The translations under genes were made by a program, and so were the position numbers. A model generated the notes under the pieces. It was given only the letters and a program-made list of their open reading frames with translations. It did not search any database and was not told the origin of the DNA. A DNA stretch of 64,000 nt from NCBI RefSeq assembly GCF_009663685.2, contig NZ_RCOG02000028.1:27990-91989 (forward strand), in the 5' to 3' direction. Positions within the stretch are counted from its first letter, which is position 1. The number at the start of each line of letters is the position of its first letter. The stretch comes from Cupriavidus sp. U2 (GTDB lineage: Bacteria > Pseudomonadota > Gammaproteobacteria > Burkholderiales > Burkholderiaceae). Positions 44,292 to 52,771 of this stretch are shown piece after piece.

Positions 44292-45145
44292 TCAACACTA
44301 TGACGCTACAGGACCAAACAGGCGATGCCGCACTAGCGCGCGGCGCATTCACCAACGTGTTCGCCGCAGAGGCACAGGATTCTTCGCCGGTCAAAGCCGC
44401 GGCCATCGACTTCAATTTCTACTATGGGACCTTTCACGCGCTCAAAAACGTGAACTTGCCCATTCAGGAGAAGCGCGTCACCGCGTTGATTGGGCCGTCC
44501 GGCTGTGGCAAGTCCACGCTGTTGCGTTCCTTCAACCGCATGCACGACCTCTATCCCGGCAATCGGTATCAAGGCGATATTCGACTCTATCCAGATAACA
44601 CGAATATCCTGGATCCGAGAGTGGATCCCATCGAGGTCCGCATGCGGATCGGCATGGTTTTCCAGAAGCCGAACCCATTCCCGAAGTCGATCTTCGAAAA
44701 CGTTGCATACGGACTGCGTCTTCGTGGAGAAAAGAATCGTTCCATGCTAGAGGAACGCGTCGAGGAGGCTTTGCGCGGCGCCGCACTATGGGACGAGGTA
44801 AAGGATCGGCTGCATGCGCAGGCTACTGCGCTGTCTGGCGGTCAGCAGCAGCGCCTCTGTATTGCGCGCTGCCTCGCCACCGATCCGGAAATTCTGCTTT
44901 TCGATGAGCCCACCTCGGCGCTGGACCCGATCGCGACCGCGAGCATCGAGGACCTCATCGCCCAGTTACGTTCGCGCGTCACGATCCTGATCGTCACGCA
45001 CAACATGCAACAGGCTGCCCGCGTCTCCGATTTCACGGCGTATATGTACCTCGGCGAGCTGATCGAGTATGGAAAGACGAACCAGATTTTTCTGAAGCCG
45101 ACGAAACAGGCCACGGAAGACTACATCACCGGTCGTTTCGGGTAA
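44285..45145 (+). CDS. pstB: Phosphate ABC transporter ATP-binding protein PstB
   Basis: 286 residues. Walker A GPSGCGKST, Q-loop in MVFQKPNPFPKSIFENVAYG (PstB-specific), signature LSGGQQQRL, Walker B ILLFDEPTSALDP, H-loop THNMQQAARVSD. The chosen ATG overlaps the pstA stop by 7 bp and has GAGGA upstream. Family members usually start closer to the ATPase core; an ATG at 44,300 is the alternative. Confidence 0.93.
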   Translation: MVVNTMTLQDQTGDAALARGAFTNVFAAEAQDSSPVKAAAIDFNFYYGTFHALKNVNLPIQEKRVTALIGPSGCGKSTLLRSFNRMHDLYPGNRYQGDIRLYPDNTNILDPRVDPIEVRMRIGMVFQKPNPFPKSIFENVAYGLRLRGEKNRSMLEERVEEALRGAALWDEVKDRLHAQATALSGGQQQRLCIARCLATDPEILLFDEPTSALDPIATASIEDLIAQLRSRVTILIVTHNMQQAARVSDFTAYMYLGELIEYGKTNQIFLKPTKQATEDYITGRFG

Positions 45146-45160
45146 CCCCGAGGGAACCAT

Positions 45161-45868
45161 ATGTCCGAAAAGCACTTGTCCAGTCAGTTCGACACCGATC
45201 TCACCGACATCTGCACCGCGGTGTTACAAATGGGTGGCCTTGTGGAAGCTCAGGTTCAGTCCGCAGTCCGCGCATTGGAAACGTTCGACGTCGCGTTTGC
45301 CGATCAGGTCATTGCTGCAGAGACACGAGTTAATCAACAGGAGATCGAGATCGACGCGCACTGCAGCCACATTATTGCGCGGCGTCAGCCCACTGCCCGA
45401 GACTTGCGTCTGCTGATGGCGATCTCCAAATCCATCACGAATCTCGAACGCGCCGGAGACGAGGCGTACAAGATCGCGAAGCGGTCAAAGCGCATCATCG
45501 ACGAAGTAGGCCGCTCTACCATCGAGTTCTCCGAAATCCGCGTATCGGCGGCGCTGGCTGTTGATATGTTGCGCAACGCACTCGATGCCTTCGCACGCCT
45601 GGACGCAGTCGCCGCGGCGGCGATCGTGCGGGACGACCGCGCTCTCGATCAAGAGTTTCGCGGCTTCGTTCGCAAGCTCATGAGTTACATGATGGAGAAT
45701 CCGCGGTTGATATCGGTGTGCCTCGACTACCTGTTCGTGGCCAAGGCAATCGAGCGCATCGGGGATCATGCCAAGAACATTGCTGAATTTACGATCTACA
45801 TCGTGAAGGGAACGGACGTCCGCCACATCGACCAAGACTCGCTTGAGCATGAGGCAAACAAGCAATGA
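45161..45868 (+). CDS. phoU: Phosphate transport regulator PhoU
   Basis: 235 residues. Two three-helix PhoU repeats with the metal-binding motifs EIEIDAHCSH near residue 62 and KSITNLERAGDEAYKIAKRS, then AIERIGDHAKNIAEFTIY. Links PstSCAB activity to PhoR/PhoB signalling and prevents toxic phosphate uptake. 15 bp after pstB; the stop overlaps the phoB start by 4 bp. Confidence 0.93.
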   Translation: MSEKHLSSQFDTDLTDICTAVLQMGGLVEAQVQSAVRALETFDVAFADQVIAAETRVNQQEIEIDAHCSHIIARRQPTARDLRLLMAISKSITNLERAGDEAYKIAKRSKRIIDEVGRSTIEFSEIRVSAALAVDMLRNALDAFARLDAVAAAAIVRDDRALDQEFRGFVRKLMSYMMENPRLISVCLDYLFVAKAIERIGDHAKNIAEFTIYIVKGTDVRHIDQDSLEHEANKQ

Positions 45869-46650
45869 GCGCAAATCGTATCGCAATGACCAAGATCGCG
45901 CACAAGACAGTTCTTGTTGTGGAAGATGAGCCGGCGATCTGCGAGCTCATCGCCATCAACCTGCAGCACGCGGGATTCATCCCAATTCGAGCGTATGACG
46001 CGAGCATGGCGATTCGAATGATTGCCGACGTTGTGCCGGACATCATCCTGCTGGATTGGATGATGCCCACCAAGTCTGGCCTGCAATTGGCGCGCGAGTT
46101 GCGCGCCGACGAGCGTACGGCCGAGGTGCCCATCATCATGATCACGGCCCGATCCGAGGAGTCGGACAAGATTTCCGGCCTGGATGCGGGTGCCGACGAC
46201 TATGTCACCAAGCCGTTTTCTCCTCGGGAGCTGATTGCGCGGGTCCGTGCGGTATTGCGCCGACGCGCTCCGCAACTGACAGACGATGCCGTGGCAGTGG
46301 GCCCCCTTCGGCTAGATCCGGTCCGGCACCGTGTCTATCTCGTTGGCGACGAGGGCGATCAGACGCTCGAGTTAGGCCCGACCGAGTTCCGATTGCTGCA
46401 TTTCATGATGACGCACCCGGAGCGCGTTCACAGCCGCGCACAGATCCTTGACAAGGTCTGGGGTGACCACGTCTTTGTGGAGGAGCGCACCGTTGACGTC
46501 CAGATTAAACGGCTGCGCGCATGTTTGTCGAAGGGCGATGTCGCGGAGTTGATCGAGACCGTGCGCGGCGCCGGCTATCGCCTCTCGGCTGATGGACTGC
46601 GGGAGCGCAGAAGGCGGTCGGCCACGACTACCGCCGAAGCCAGGATGTAG
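45865..46650 (+). CDS. phoB: Phosphate regulon response regulator PhoB
   Basis: 261 residues. Receiver domain with D64 in DIILLDWMMPTKSG and KPFSPRELIARVRA, then OmpR-type winged helix (LELGPTEFRLLHFMMTHPER, RTVDVQIKRLRACL). Binds Pho boxes such as those before pstS, so the operon is probably self-amplifying. No phoR follows; the gene is convergent with arsO 25 bp away, so the kinase must be encoded elsewhere. Confidence 0.92.
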   Translation: MSANRIAMTKIAHKTVLVVEDEPAICELIAINLQHAGFIPIRAYDASMAIRMIADVVPDIILLDWMMPTKSGLQLARELRADERTAEVPIIMITARSEESDKISGLDAGADDYVTKPFSPRELIARVRAVLRRRAPQLTDDAVAVGPLRLDPVRHRVYLVGDEGDQTLELGPTEFRLLHFMMTHPERVHSRAQILDKVWGDHVFVEERTVDVQIKRLRACLSKGDVAELIETVRGAGYRLSADGLRERRRRSATTTAEARM

Positions 46651-46675
46651 CAGAGCGGTAGCCCCCCCGGAGACG

Positions 46676-47734
46676 TCATCCGGTCGCGAGCGCGTCGGCG
46701 ATCTCTTTTGCAGTTGATCTCGCCGAGCGCAGCACGCCAATCAGCGTGGCCGATGCGAAGCCGGTCCATTCCCCATAGCCGACCAGCCACAGCCGCGGCT
46801 CGGCTACGGACCGGGTCCCATTTACCGCGACACGCCCATCCGCGCTGGTGATACCCAGGCTTTCAAGGTGCTGGGTCGCAGGGAGGAAGCCGGTACACCA
46901 TACGATGGCATCGAAGGGCGCCAAATACCCATCCTCCCACGCCGCGCCGGTTGCGGTGAGGCGCTGTGGCATGCGCACGGATGTCAGCGCGCCGCGCTCA
47001 CGAGCATCCTTGACGGACTGCACCATGACCACGTCTCCCAGGCCACCGGGCAGTTCGTCGACCGGTCGACCCTCGACCGTTGCCATCCAGCGCGCAGTGG
47101 CGCGCGCGAACAGCACGCGACCATCCACACTGTCCGGCAGGAACATCGGGGGCGCGAGGGTTGCCCACGTTGTCTCGGCCACGGCGGAAATCTCCGCAAG
47201 GATCTGCGCGCCCGAATTGCCGCCACCGACGACGAGCACACGCTTGCCGGCGAACTCGTCTGCGCCACGGTACTGCGCCGAATGTATCTGCGTGCCGAGA
47301 AACTGATCCCCGCCGAGGAAAACGGGTCGGAACGGATGCCGCCAGGTGCCCGTCGCGCTGACGAGCGCCTTGGTAGAGTAGGCTCCGGTATCGGTCTGAA
47401 CGACTAGCCCGGTGCCGTTACGCGCGATTGCATGGACCACGACGGGACGTCTGATGGGAATGGCGTACCGTTGTTCGTAGGCGGCGAGGTAGTCGACGAC
47501 TTGCGCTTTAGACGGGTAGGATCCATCGCGCGTGGCGGGCATCGGCCAGCCGGGCAACGAACTCCATTGCGCGGGGGAGAACAGCCGCAATGAGTCCCAT
47601 GTATGTTGCCAGGCGCCGCCAGGGCCGCCCTCGCTGTCCAGCACAACGAACGACAGCCCGGTGCGCCGCAGGAAGTAGCTGACGGCCAATCCGGACTGCC
47701 CACCACCGACTACCACGACATCGACGTTTTCCAT
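46676..47734 (-). CDS. arsO: ArsO-type flavin-dependent monooxygenase
   Basis: 352 residues. N-terminal FAD motif VVVGGGQSGLAVSYFLRRTG, NADPH motif VLVVGGGNSGAQILAEISAV, and the YPSKAQVVDYLAAYEQRY segment seen in ArsO and other single-component flavin monooxygenases. ArsO proteins are encoded in many ars operons; their reaction is not well established. Last gene of the nine-gene ars operon, 19 bp after the MFS gene. Confidence 0.82.
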   Translation of the reverse strand: MENVDVVVVGGGQSGLAVSYFLRRTGLSFVVLDSEGGPGGAWQHTWDSLRLFSPAQWSSLPGWPMPATRDGSYPSKAQVVDYLAAYEQRYAIPIRRPVVVHAIARNGTGLVVQTDTGAYSTKALVSATGTWRHPFRPVFLGGDQFLGTQIHSAQYRGADEFAGKRVLVVGGGNSGAQILAEISAVAETTWATLAPPMFLPDSVDGRVLFARATARWMATVEGRPVDELPGGLGDVVMVQSVKDARERGALTSVRMPQRLTATGAAWEDGYLAPFDAIVWCTGFLPATQHLESLGITSADGRVAVNGTRSVAEPRLWLVGYGEWTGFASATLIGVLRSARSTAKEIADALATG

Positions 47735-47753
47735 GCTCTCTGGTCGGCAGTGA

Positions 47754-48962
47754 CTATTCGGCGGCGGCCACCCGGCCCGTTGGCTCGGCTGTTGCCGAAC
47801 GAATGGCGAACAGCGCGCAGGTAGCCGCGAGTCCCAATCCGCCTGACACCCACAACGCCTTCGCTCCCCAGAGGTCGATGCAGATGCCGAACAGCCACGG
47901 CGCTAGCGCCTGCGCGATCCGTGCTGGCACCATCAGTACGCCTTGACGATGCCCATAGCCGTGCGGCCCGAAGATGACGAGTGGCAGCGTGCCCTTGGCG
48001 ATGGTCAGGATGCCGTTGCCTGCGCCGTGCAACACGCCGAACAGCGTGGCCGCCGGTGCGCCGATGATCACGAAGGCCGCCGCGCCCACAGGGTGCAGGG
48101 AGGCGGCAAGCCGTGCCGACAGCAATGGATGGACCTTGCGTAGCAGGCCGAATTCGAGCAGACGGGCGCCCACCTGGGAGGGGCCGATCAGCGCGCCGAC
48201 CAACACGGCGGTGGCCAGTGTCGCGCCGCCGGCCTGCAGCAGCCGAGGCAGGTGCGCCGCCATGGCCGTGCTGATAAACCACGTCGCCGCGAACACGAAG
48301 GCCAGCGCATAGGTCGCCATCGGCCCAGGATTGGAGGCGGCCAGATCGGCGCCACCGGAACTCGCGGTTTGCCCGGCGCCTTTGGGTGCCAGCGCCTCCC
48401 CGGCACGTGGCAGGCTAGCATTGAGCGCTAGGCCCAGTGTCAAGTGCAACGCCGCCCACACGAAGCAGGCCACGCGCCAGCCGTAGTGGCTCTCCAGAAA
48501 CGAGGAGAGGGGCCAGCCAACCGTGCTCGCGAAGCCGGCGATCAGCGTGATGCCGGTGATGGCATTGCGCGAATGCGTGCCGTACAGGCGCACCAGTGTC
48601 GCAAAAGCGGCTTCGTAGAGGCCGCTGCCCATGCCAATGCCGAGGACCAGCCACGCTGCGAATAATCCGATGGCCTCCCGCGCGAACCCGAGGCCGGCGA
48701 GCCCCGTCGCGAACACGAGGCTGGTGCCGATCAGCACCGGTCGGCCTCCCAATCGGTCGATCAGTCGCCCGGCGTATGGTCCGAGTAGAGCGGAGACGAC
48801 CAGCGCCGCGCTGAATGCTGCGAAGACCGTGGGCACGGATACCCCCGTGTCGCGCGCCATGGGCACGGCCAGCATTGCCACCAGATAGTAGGACGACGCC
48901 CATGCGAGCGTCTGTGCAGCCCCGAGTCGGGCCACGAGACTGCCAGTCGGCGAGTTCGCCAT
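47754..48962 (-). CDS. MFS transporter of the ars operon
   Basis: 402 residues, 12 TM segments expected (first half TLAWASSYYLVAMLAVPMAR, GPYAGRLIDRLGGRPVLIG as the MFS loop motif). Start chosen at MANSPTGSLVARLG with AGGAAAG upstream; a longer frame upstream overlaps arsH and is spurious. ars-linked MFS proteins include ArsJ, which needs a neighbouring GAPDH gene (absent here), and ArsK-like arsenical exporters. Export of an arsenical is plausible but unproven. Confidence 0.8.
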   Translation of the reverse strand: MANSPTGSLVARLGAAQTLAWASSYYLVAMLAVPMARDTGVSVPTVFAAFSAALVVSALLGPYAGRLIDRLGGRPVLIGTSLVFATGLAGLGFAREAIGLFAAWLVLGIGMGSGLYEAAFATLVRLYGTHSRNAITGITLIAGFASTVGWPLSSFLESHYGWRVACFVWAALHLTLGLALNASLPRAGEALAPKGAGQTASSGGADLAASNPGPMATYALAFVFAATWFISTAMAAHLPRLLQAGGATLATAVLVGALIGPSQVGARLLEFGLLRKVHPLLSARLAASLHPVGAAAFVIIGAPAATLFGVLHGAGNGILTIAKGTLPLVIFGPHGYGHRQGVLMVPARIAQALAPWLFGICIDLWGAKALWVSGGLGLAATCALFAIRSATAEPTGRVAAAE

Positions 48963-48970
48963 AGTCTTTC

Positions 48971-49735
48971 CTACTCGACTTCGCCGTCGTCGGTGTCTGC
49001 GGTAGCCGCCTGCCGTTCGTGGTCCATCGCTGCGGCGGCCAGCGCCGCGGCACGCGCCGGTGCCGCATCCTTGCGCTCGCTGTAGCGGTCGGTCAGATAG
49101 TCGGACCGGTCCCGGACGAGCAGCGTGAACTTGTACAGTTCCTCCATTACATCGACCACGCGGTCGTAGTAAGAAGAAGGCTTCATGCGGCCGGACGCGT
49201 CGAATTCCTGGTACGCCTTGGCCACCGACGACTGGTTCGGGATCGTCACCATCCGCATCCAGCGGCCCAGCACGCGCAGCGCATTGACGGCATTGAATGA
49301 TTGAGATCCGCCGCAGACCTGCATTACCGCCAGCGTGCGACCTTGCGTCGGCCGGATGCCGGCGCTTTCCAGCGGCAGCCAGTCGATCTGGTTCTTGAAA
49401 ACGGCCGTCAGCGTGCCGTGGCGCTCCGGGCTGCACCAGACCTGACCCTCTGACCATTCGGATAGCTTGCGCAGTTCCACGACTTTCGGATGGTCGGCGG
49501 GCACGCTGTCAGTAACGGGCAGGCCATGTGGGTCGAACACACGTGTCTCGGCGCCGAAGTGTTGGAGGATGCGTTCCGCTTCCAGCGTCAGCAGCCGGCT
49601 GTAGGACGTGGGGCGCAACGAGCCGTAGAGCAGCAGGATGCGCGGCGGGTGCGTGCTGACGCGCGCGGGCTCCAGCTTGTCCAGGTCAGGTGTGTCGAGC
49701 ACCGACGGCACGACGTTGGGCAAGGCAACTGTCAT
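48971..49735 (-). CDS. arsH: Organoarsenical oxidase ArsH (NADPH-dependent FMN reductase family)
   Basis: 254 residues. FMN phosphate loop LLYGSLRPTSYSR, then SEWSEGQVWCSPERHGTLTA and AVMQVCGGSQSFNAVNALR, all ArsH hallmarks. ArsH oxidises trivalent methyl- and aromatic arsenicals to less toxic pentavalent forms. Its ATG overlaps the arsC stop by 4 bp. Extended C-terminal tail rich in Ala. With ArsI in the same operon it suggests exposure to organoarsenicals. Confidence 0.93.
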   Translation of the reverse strand: MTVALPNVVPSVLDTPDLDKLEPARVSTHPPRILLLYGSLRPTSYSRLLTLEAERILQHFGAETRVFDPHGLPVTDSVPADHPKVVELRKLSEWSEGQVWCSPERHGTLTAVFKNQIDWLPLESAGIRPTQGRTLAVMQVCGGSQSFNAVNALRVLGRWMRMVTIPNQSSVAKAYQEFDASGRMKPSSYYDRVVDVMEELYKFTLLVRDRSDYLTDRYSERKDAAPARAAALAAAAMDHERQAATADTDDGEVE

Positions 49736-50157
49736 TGCGTGACCCTCCGGCCCTGCGCATCGATGACGAGCTCGCCATCCTCCTTGGTGAACGGACCCTG
49801 CTGCGATGACGGCAGGATGTCGAGTACGAGCTCAGACGGCCGGCATAGCCGGACGCCGCGCTCTGTCAAGACGAACGGCCGGTTGATCAGGATCGGATGC
49901 GCGAGCATCGCGTCGAGCAACTGATCGTCGGTCAATGCCGGATCGGCGAGGCCCAGTTCCGCGTACGGTGTGCCTTTCTCGCGAATCGCTTCGCGCACGG
50001 TCAGGCCCGCTTGCGCGATCATTTGCTGCAGTTGCGCCCGCGAGGGCGGTGCAATCAGATACTCGATGACTTCTGGCTCTATGCCTGCATTGCGGATCAT
50101 CGCGAGTGTATTGCGCGACGTTCCGCATTCAGGGTTGTGGTAGATCGTGACAGACAT
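49732..50157 (-). CDS. arsC: Arsenate reductase, glutaredoxin-dependent (R773 ArsC type)
   Basis: 141 residues. Active-site C11 in IYHNPECGTSRNTL; the Arg pair of the arsenate site appears in HPILINRPFVLTERGVRLCR. Reduces arsenate to arsenite using glutathione/glutaredoxin. Lies between acr3 and arsH. It is the third arsenate reductase of this operon and mechanistically distinct from the two thioredoxin-type ones upstream. Confidence 0.94.
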   Translation of the reverse strand: MSVTIYHNPECGTSRNTLAMIRNAGIEPEVIEYLIAPPSRAQLQQMIAQAGLTVREAIREKGTPYAELGLADPALTDDQLLDAMLAHPILINRPFVLTERGVRLCRPSELVLDILPSSQQGPFTKEDGELVIDAQGRRVTQ

Positions 50158-50166
50158 CAGATTTCC

Positions 50167-51243
50167 TTAGTTGGCCTTGGCCTCGTACCACGTCTGCGAG
50201 CGGTTGACGATGTTGACAACCAGCAGCATGACCGGTACCTCGATGAGCACCCCGACGACTGTGGCGAGCGCCGCGCCCGACTGGAAGCCAAAGAGGCTGA
50301 TGGCGGTGGCAACGGCCAATTCGAAGAAGTTACTCGCGCCGATCAGGCTGGACGGACCCGCCACGCAGTGCGCGACGCCGAGCTTGCGGTTCAGCAGGTA
50401 GGCCAGGCCCGAATTGAAGAAGACCTGAATCAGGATCGGCACCGCCAGCAGAGCGATCACAAGCGGCTGGTCGATGATGGCCTTGCCCTGGAACGCAAAC
50501 AGAAGGACCAGCGTGAGCAGCAGCGCGCCAATCGAATACGGCCCCAGCGCGTGGGCGACCCGCTGGAAATAGGCAACGCCGCGTGCGAGCAGCAGCTTGC
50601 GAACCCATTGAGAAATGATGACCGGCACGATGATGTACAGGCCGACCGAGGTGAGCAGCGTGTCCCACGGCACTGTGATCGACGACAACCCGAGCAGCAG
50701 CGCCACGACCGGCGCAAACGCCACGACCATGATCGCGTCGTTCAACGCCACTTGCGACAGCGTGAAGTAGGGATCGCCCTTGCAGAGCTGACTCCAGACA
50801 AAAACCATTGCCGTGCACGGCGCGGCGGCCAGAAGGATCAGCCCGGCCACATAGCTGTCGAGCTGGTCGGCCGGCAGCAGCGGCGCGAACAGGTGCCGCA
50901 CGAACAGCCAGCCCAGCAGCGCCATCGAGAACGGCTTGACGGCCCAGTTGATGAACAGTGTCACGCCGATGCCTCGCCAGTGCGATTTGACCTGGCCCAG
51001 CGCCGTGAAGTCGATCTTCAGGAGCATCGGGATGATCATCACCCAGATCAGGAAGCCCACGGGCAGGTTGACCTGCGCGTACTCCATGCGGCCGATGGCC
51101 TGGAAGACGTTGGGCATCATCTGGCCAAGCGCGATACCGACGACGATGCACAACGCGACCCAGACGGTGAGATAGCGTTCGAAGAAACCAATGGCCGGCT
51201 TGCTAGCGGCACGGCCCGGGGAAGCGAGGTCCTGGCTGCTCAT
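50167..51243 (-). CDS. acr3: Arsenite efflux permease ACR3
   Basis: 358 residues, ten TM segments expected. Conserved Cys in AAAPCTAMVFVWSQLCKGDP, preceded by LFINWAVKPFSMALLGWLFV; both are ACR3 signatures. Exports arsenite (and in some members antimonite) by proton exchange. Starts 3 bp after the upstream LMW arsC stop. This is the main As(III) exit for the products of the three reductases. Confidence 0.94.
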   Translation of the reverse strand: MSSQDLASPGRAASKPAIGFFERYLTVWVALCIVVGIALGQMMPNVFQAIGRMEYAQVNLPVGFLIWVMIIPMLLKIDFTALGQVKSHWRGIGVTLFINWAVKPFSMALLGWLFVRHLFAPLLPADQLDSYVAGLILLAAAPCTAMVFVWSQLCKGDPYFTLSQVALNDAIMVVAFAPVVALLLGLSSITVPWDTLLTSVGLYIIVPVIISQWVRKLLLARGVAYFQRVAHALGPYSIGALLLTLVLLFAFQGKAIIDQPLVIALLAVPILIQVFFNSGLAYLLNRKLGVAHCVAGPSSLIGASNFFELAVATAISLFGFQSGAALATVVGVLIEVPVMLLVVNIVNRSQTWYEAKAN

Positions 51244-51246
51244 CGT

Positions 51247-51741
51247 TCAGCTCCCAGCCAGACGCTGGAGCGTCTCTTGAAGTTCGGCATTGCTCATGTC
51301 TTCGATTGGAAGCAGCAGCAATTGCAGCATGCGATAGGCGATGGCCTGGCGCGTCAGTTCGAATGCCTGGCGCTTCTTCTCGTCGCCGCCTTCCGTATTC
51401 GATGGATCGGGGTAGCCCCAATGCACTTTCACAGGGCTACCCGGCCAATAGGGACATTCCTCTTCGGCGGCGCTGTCGCATACCGTGATGACGACACGCA
51501 TCTCTGGGGCATTCTCGCCGACAAACACATCCCAACTCTTGCTGCTGAAGTTGCTGACATCAACCCCGGCATTGCCAAGCACTTCGATCGCAAACGGGTT
51601 GATACGCCCACTGGGCGAGCTTCCAGCGCTATAGGCGCGCACATCACGGCCAAGTTGCTCGGCCAGTTGGTTCAACATCCCTTCGCTCAGCACACTGCGG
51701 GCCGAGTTATGGGTACACAAGATCAGTACGTTGGTGGTCAT
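51247..51741 (-). CDS. arsC: Arsenate reductase, low-molecular-weight phosphatase type
   Basis: 164 residues. P-loop C9-T-H-N-S-A-R in LILCTHNSARSVLSEGM, and the redox pair in VCDSAAEEECPYWPGS, the layout of thioredoxin-linked ArsC (pI258 type). KVHWGYPDPS follows. Reduces arsenate to arsenite. 43 bp after the neighbouring second copy and only moderately similar to it. Confidence 0.92.
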   Translation of the reverse strand: MTTNVLILCTHNSARSVLSEGMLNQLAEQLGRDVRAYSAGSSPSGRINPFAIEVLGNAGVDVSNFSSKSWDVFVGENAPEMRVVITVCDSAAEEECPYWPGSPVKVHWGYPDPSNTEGGDEKKRQAFELTRQAIAYRMLQLLLLPIEDMSNAELQETLQRLAGS

Positions 51742-51784
51742 GGGGCGCTACGTAATAGTATTGGAGTGCGGCTCGGAATGCGTG

Positions 51785-52279
51785 TCACTGCTTTCCGATA
51801 TCCCGAACGGCCTTCTGGAGCGCGACGGCGTCCAGCTTCGGAATTGGCAAAGACAGGAACAGTTCGATGCGGCGCTTGAGCGAAATCGCGGCGTCGTTGA
51901 TGGCCTGTTTTTTCTGGGCATCGGTGCCTTCGCACGCCGCCGGATCGGGGACGCCCCAGTGCGCGGTCATCGGCTGGCCCGGCCAGATCGGGCAGACTTC
52001 ACCCGCCGCCTTGTCACATACCGTGAAGACAAAATCGAGTTCCGGTGCGCCGTCTTTTGAGAACTCGTCCCAGCTCTTGCTGCGAAACCCTTTTGTCTCC
52101 ATGCCGTGGCGTGCCAGTGCGGCCAGTGCCAAGGGATTCACGACGCCGGTGGGATGGCTCCCGGCTGAAAAGGCACGGAAGCGGCCTTTCCCCAGATGAT
52201 TCATCAGGCCCTCCGACAAGATCGAGCGTGCGGAATTGCCGGTGCAGATGAACAGCACGTTGTAGATTTTTTCGCTCAT
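51785..52279 (-). CDS. arsC: Second arsenate reductase of the low-molecular-weight phosphatase type
   Basis: 164 residues. P-loop with C12 in LFICTGNSARSILSEGL, redox pair in VCDKAAGEVCPIWPGQ, then TAHWGVPDPA. Begins 7 bp after arsI. The frame extends 75 codons upstream but that lies over arsI and is spurious. The two LMW copies differ throughout, so they are old paralogues or separately acquired, not a recent duplication. Confidence 0.92.
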   Translation of the reverse strand: MSEKIYNVLFICTGNSARSILSEGLMNHLGKGRFRAFSAGSHPTGVVNPLALAALARHGMETKGFRSKSWDEFSKDGAPELDFVFTVCDKAAGEVCPIWPGQPMTAHWGVPDPAACEGTDAQKKQAINDAAISLKRRIELFLSLPIPKLDAVALQKAVRDIGKQ

Positions 52280-52286
52280 GGTTGCC

Positions 52287-52769
52287 TTAGCAGCAAGAAG
52301 GATTGGTCGTGACCGCAACGCCGATGGGCTTTCCCTTTGGGGCTCGCGGGGCACAGCATGCGGATTCTGCCGACGCGGCCCCGACCTGCTTGGACTCGCC
52401 GTACATCGGCACACTGCCAAGCGTGTGGAAGTGTTCCCACGCAATACCTTGCGGATCGGTGAGCCAGTATTTGTCGCTGCGGGCGTAGCAGCAGGTCGTC
52501 TCACCTTCGTCGAACCGCGCCATGTCGGCAGCCTCGGCGCGTGACTTCAGTTCCGTTAGTTCGGCGGCGTCATCGGTCTGGAATCCCAGGTGGTCCACAC
52601 CGGGCTCCGCACCGCGCGCAGAAATGGCGAAGTTCACGCGCGGGTCTTCGAGCATCCATTTCGCATAGTCGTCCTTGACGACGCTCGGCTCGGCGGCGAA
52701 CAGCGCAGAGTAATAACGGATGCTGGCCGAAAGGTCGGCCACGCTGACGTGAACGTGGAAGCGCTTCAT
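52287..52769 (-). CDS. arsI: C-As lyase ArsI (VOC/extradiol dioxygenase family)
   Basis: 160 residues. Metal ligands of the vicinal oxygen chelate fold: His in MKRFHVHVSV, H60 in GVDHLGFQ and E112 in WEHFH. The arsenical-binding vicinal pair C93/C94 stands in GETTCCYARSDKYW. ArsI removes the methyl or aryl group from trivalent organoarsenicals such as MAs(III). A C-terminal CC pair and CCAPRAP add further thiols. Start 2 bp after arsR2. CadI-type cadmium-induced proteins are the closest alternative. Confidence 0.9.
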   Translation of the reverse strand: MKRFHVHVSVADLSASIRYYSALFAAEPSVVKDDYAKWMLEDPRVNFAISARGAEPGVDHLGFQTDDAAELTELKSRAEAADMARFDEGETTCCYARSDKYWLTDPQGIAWEHFHTLGSVPMYGESKQVGAASAESACCAPRAPKGKPIGVAVTTNPSCC

Positions 52770-52771
52770 GA

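Noticed and set aside
47754..48962. ArsJ assignment for the MFS protein
   Set aside because: ArsJ works with a dedicated GAPDH; none is encoded nearby, so I kept a neutral call.
47754..49457. 165-residue N-terminal extension of the MFS protein
   Set aside because: It overlaps arsH on the same strand in another frame; a good start with Shine-Dalgarno exists at 48,962.
49897..51879. 660-codon plus-strand frame
   Set aside because: Antisense of acr3 and two arsC genes, rich in His/Arg/Gln as expected of GC shadow frames.
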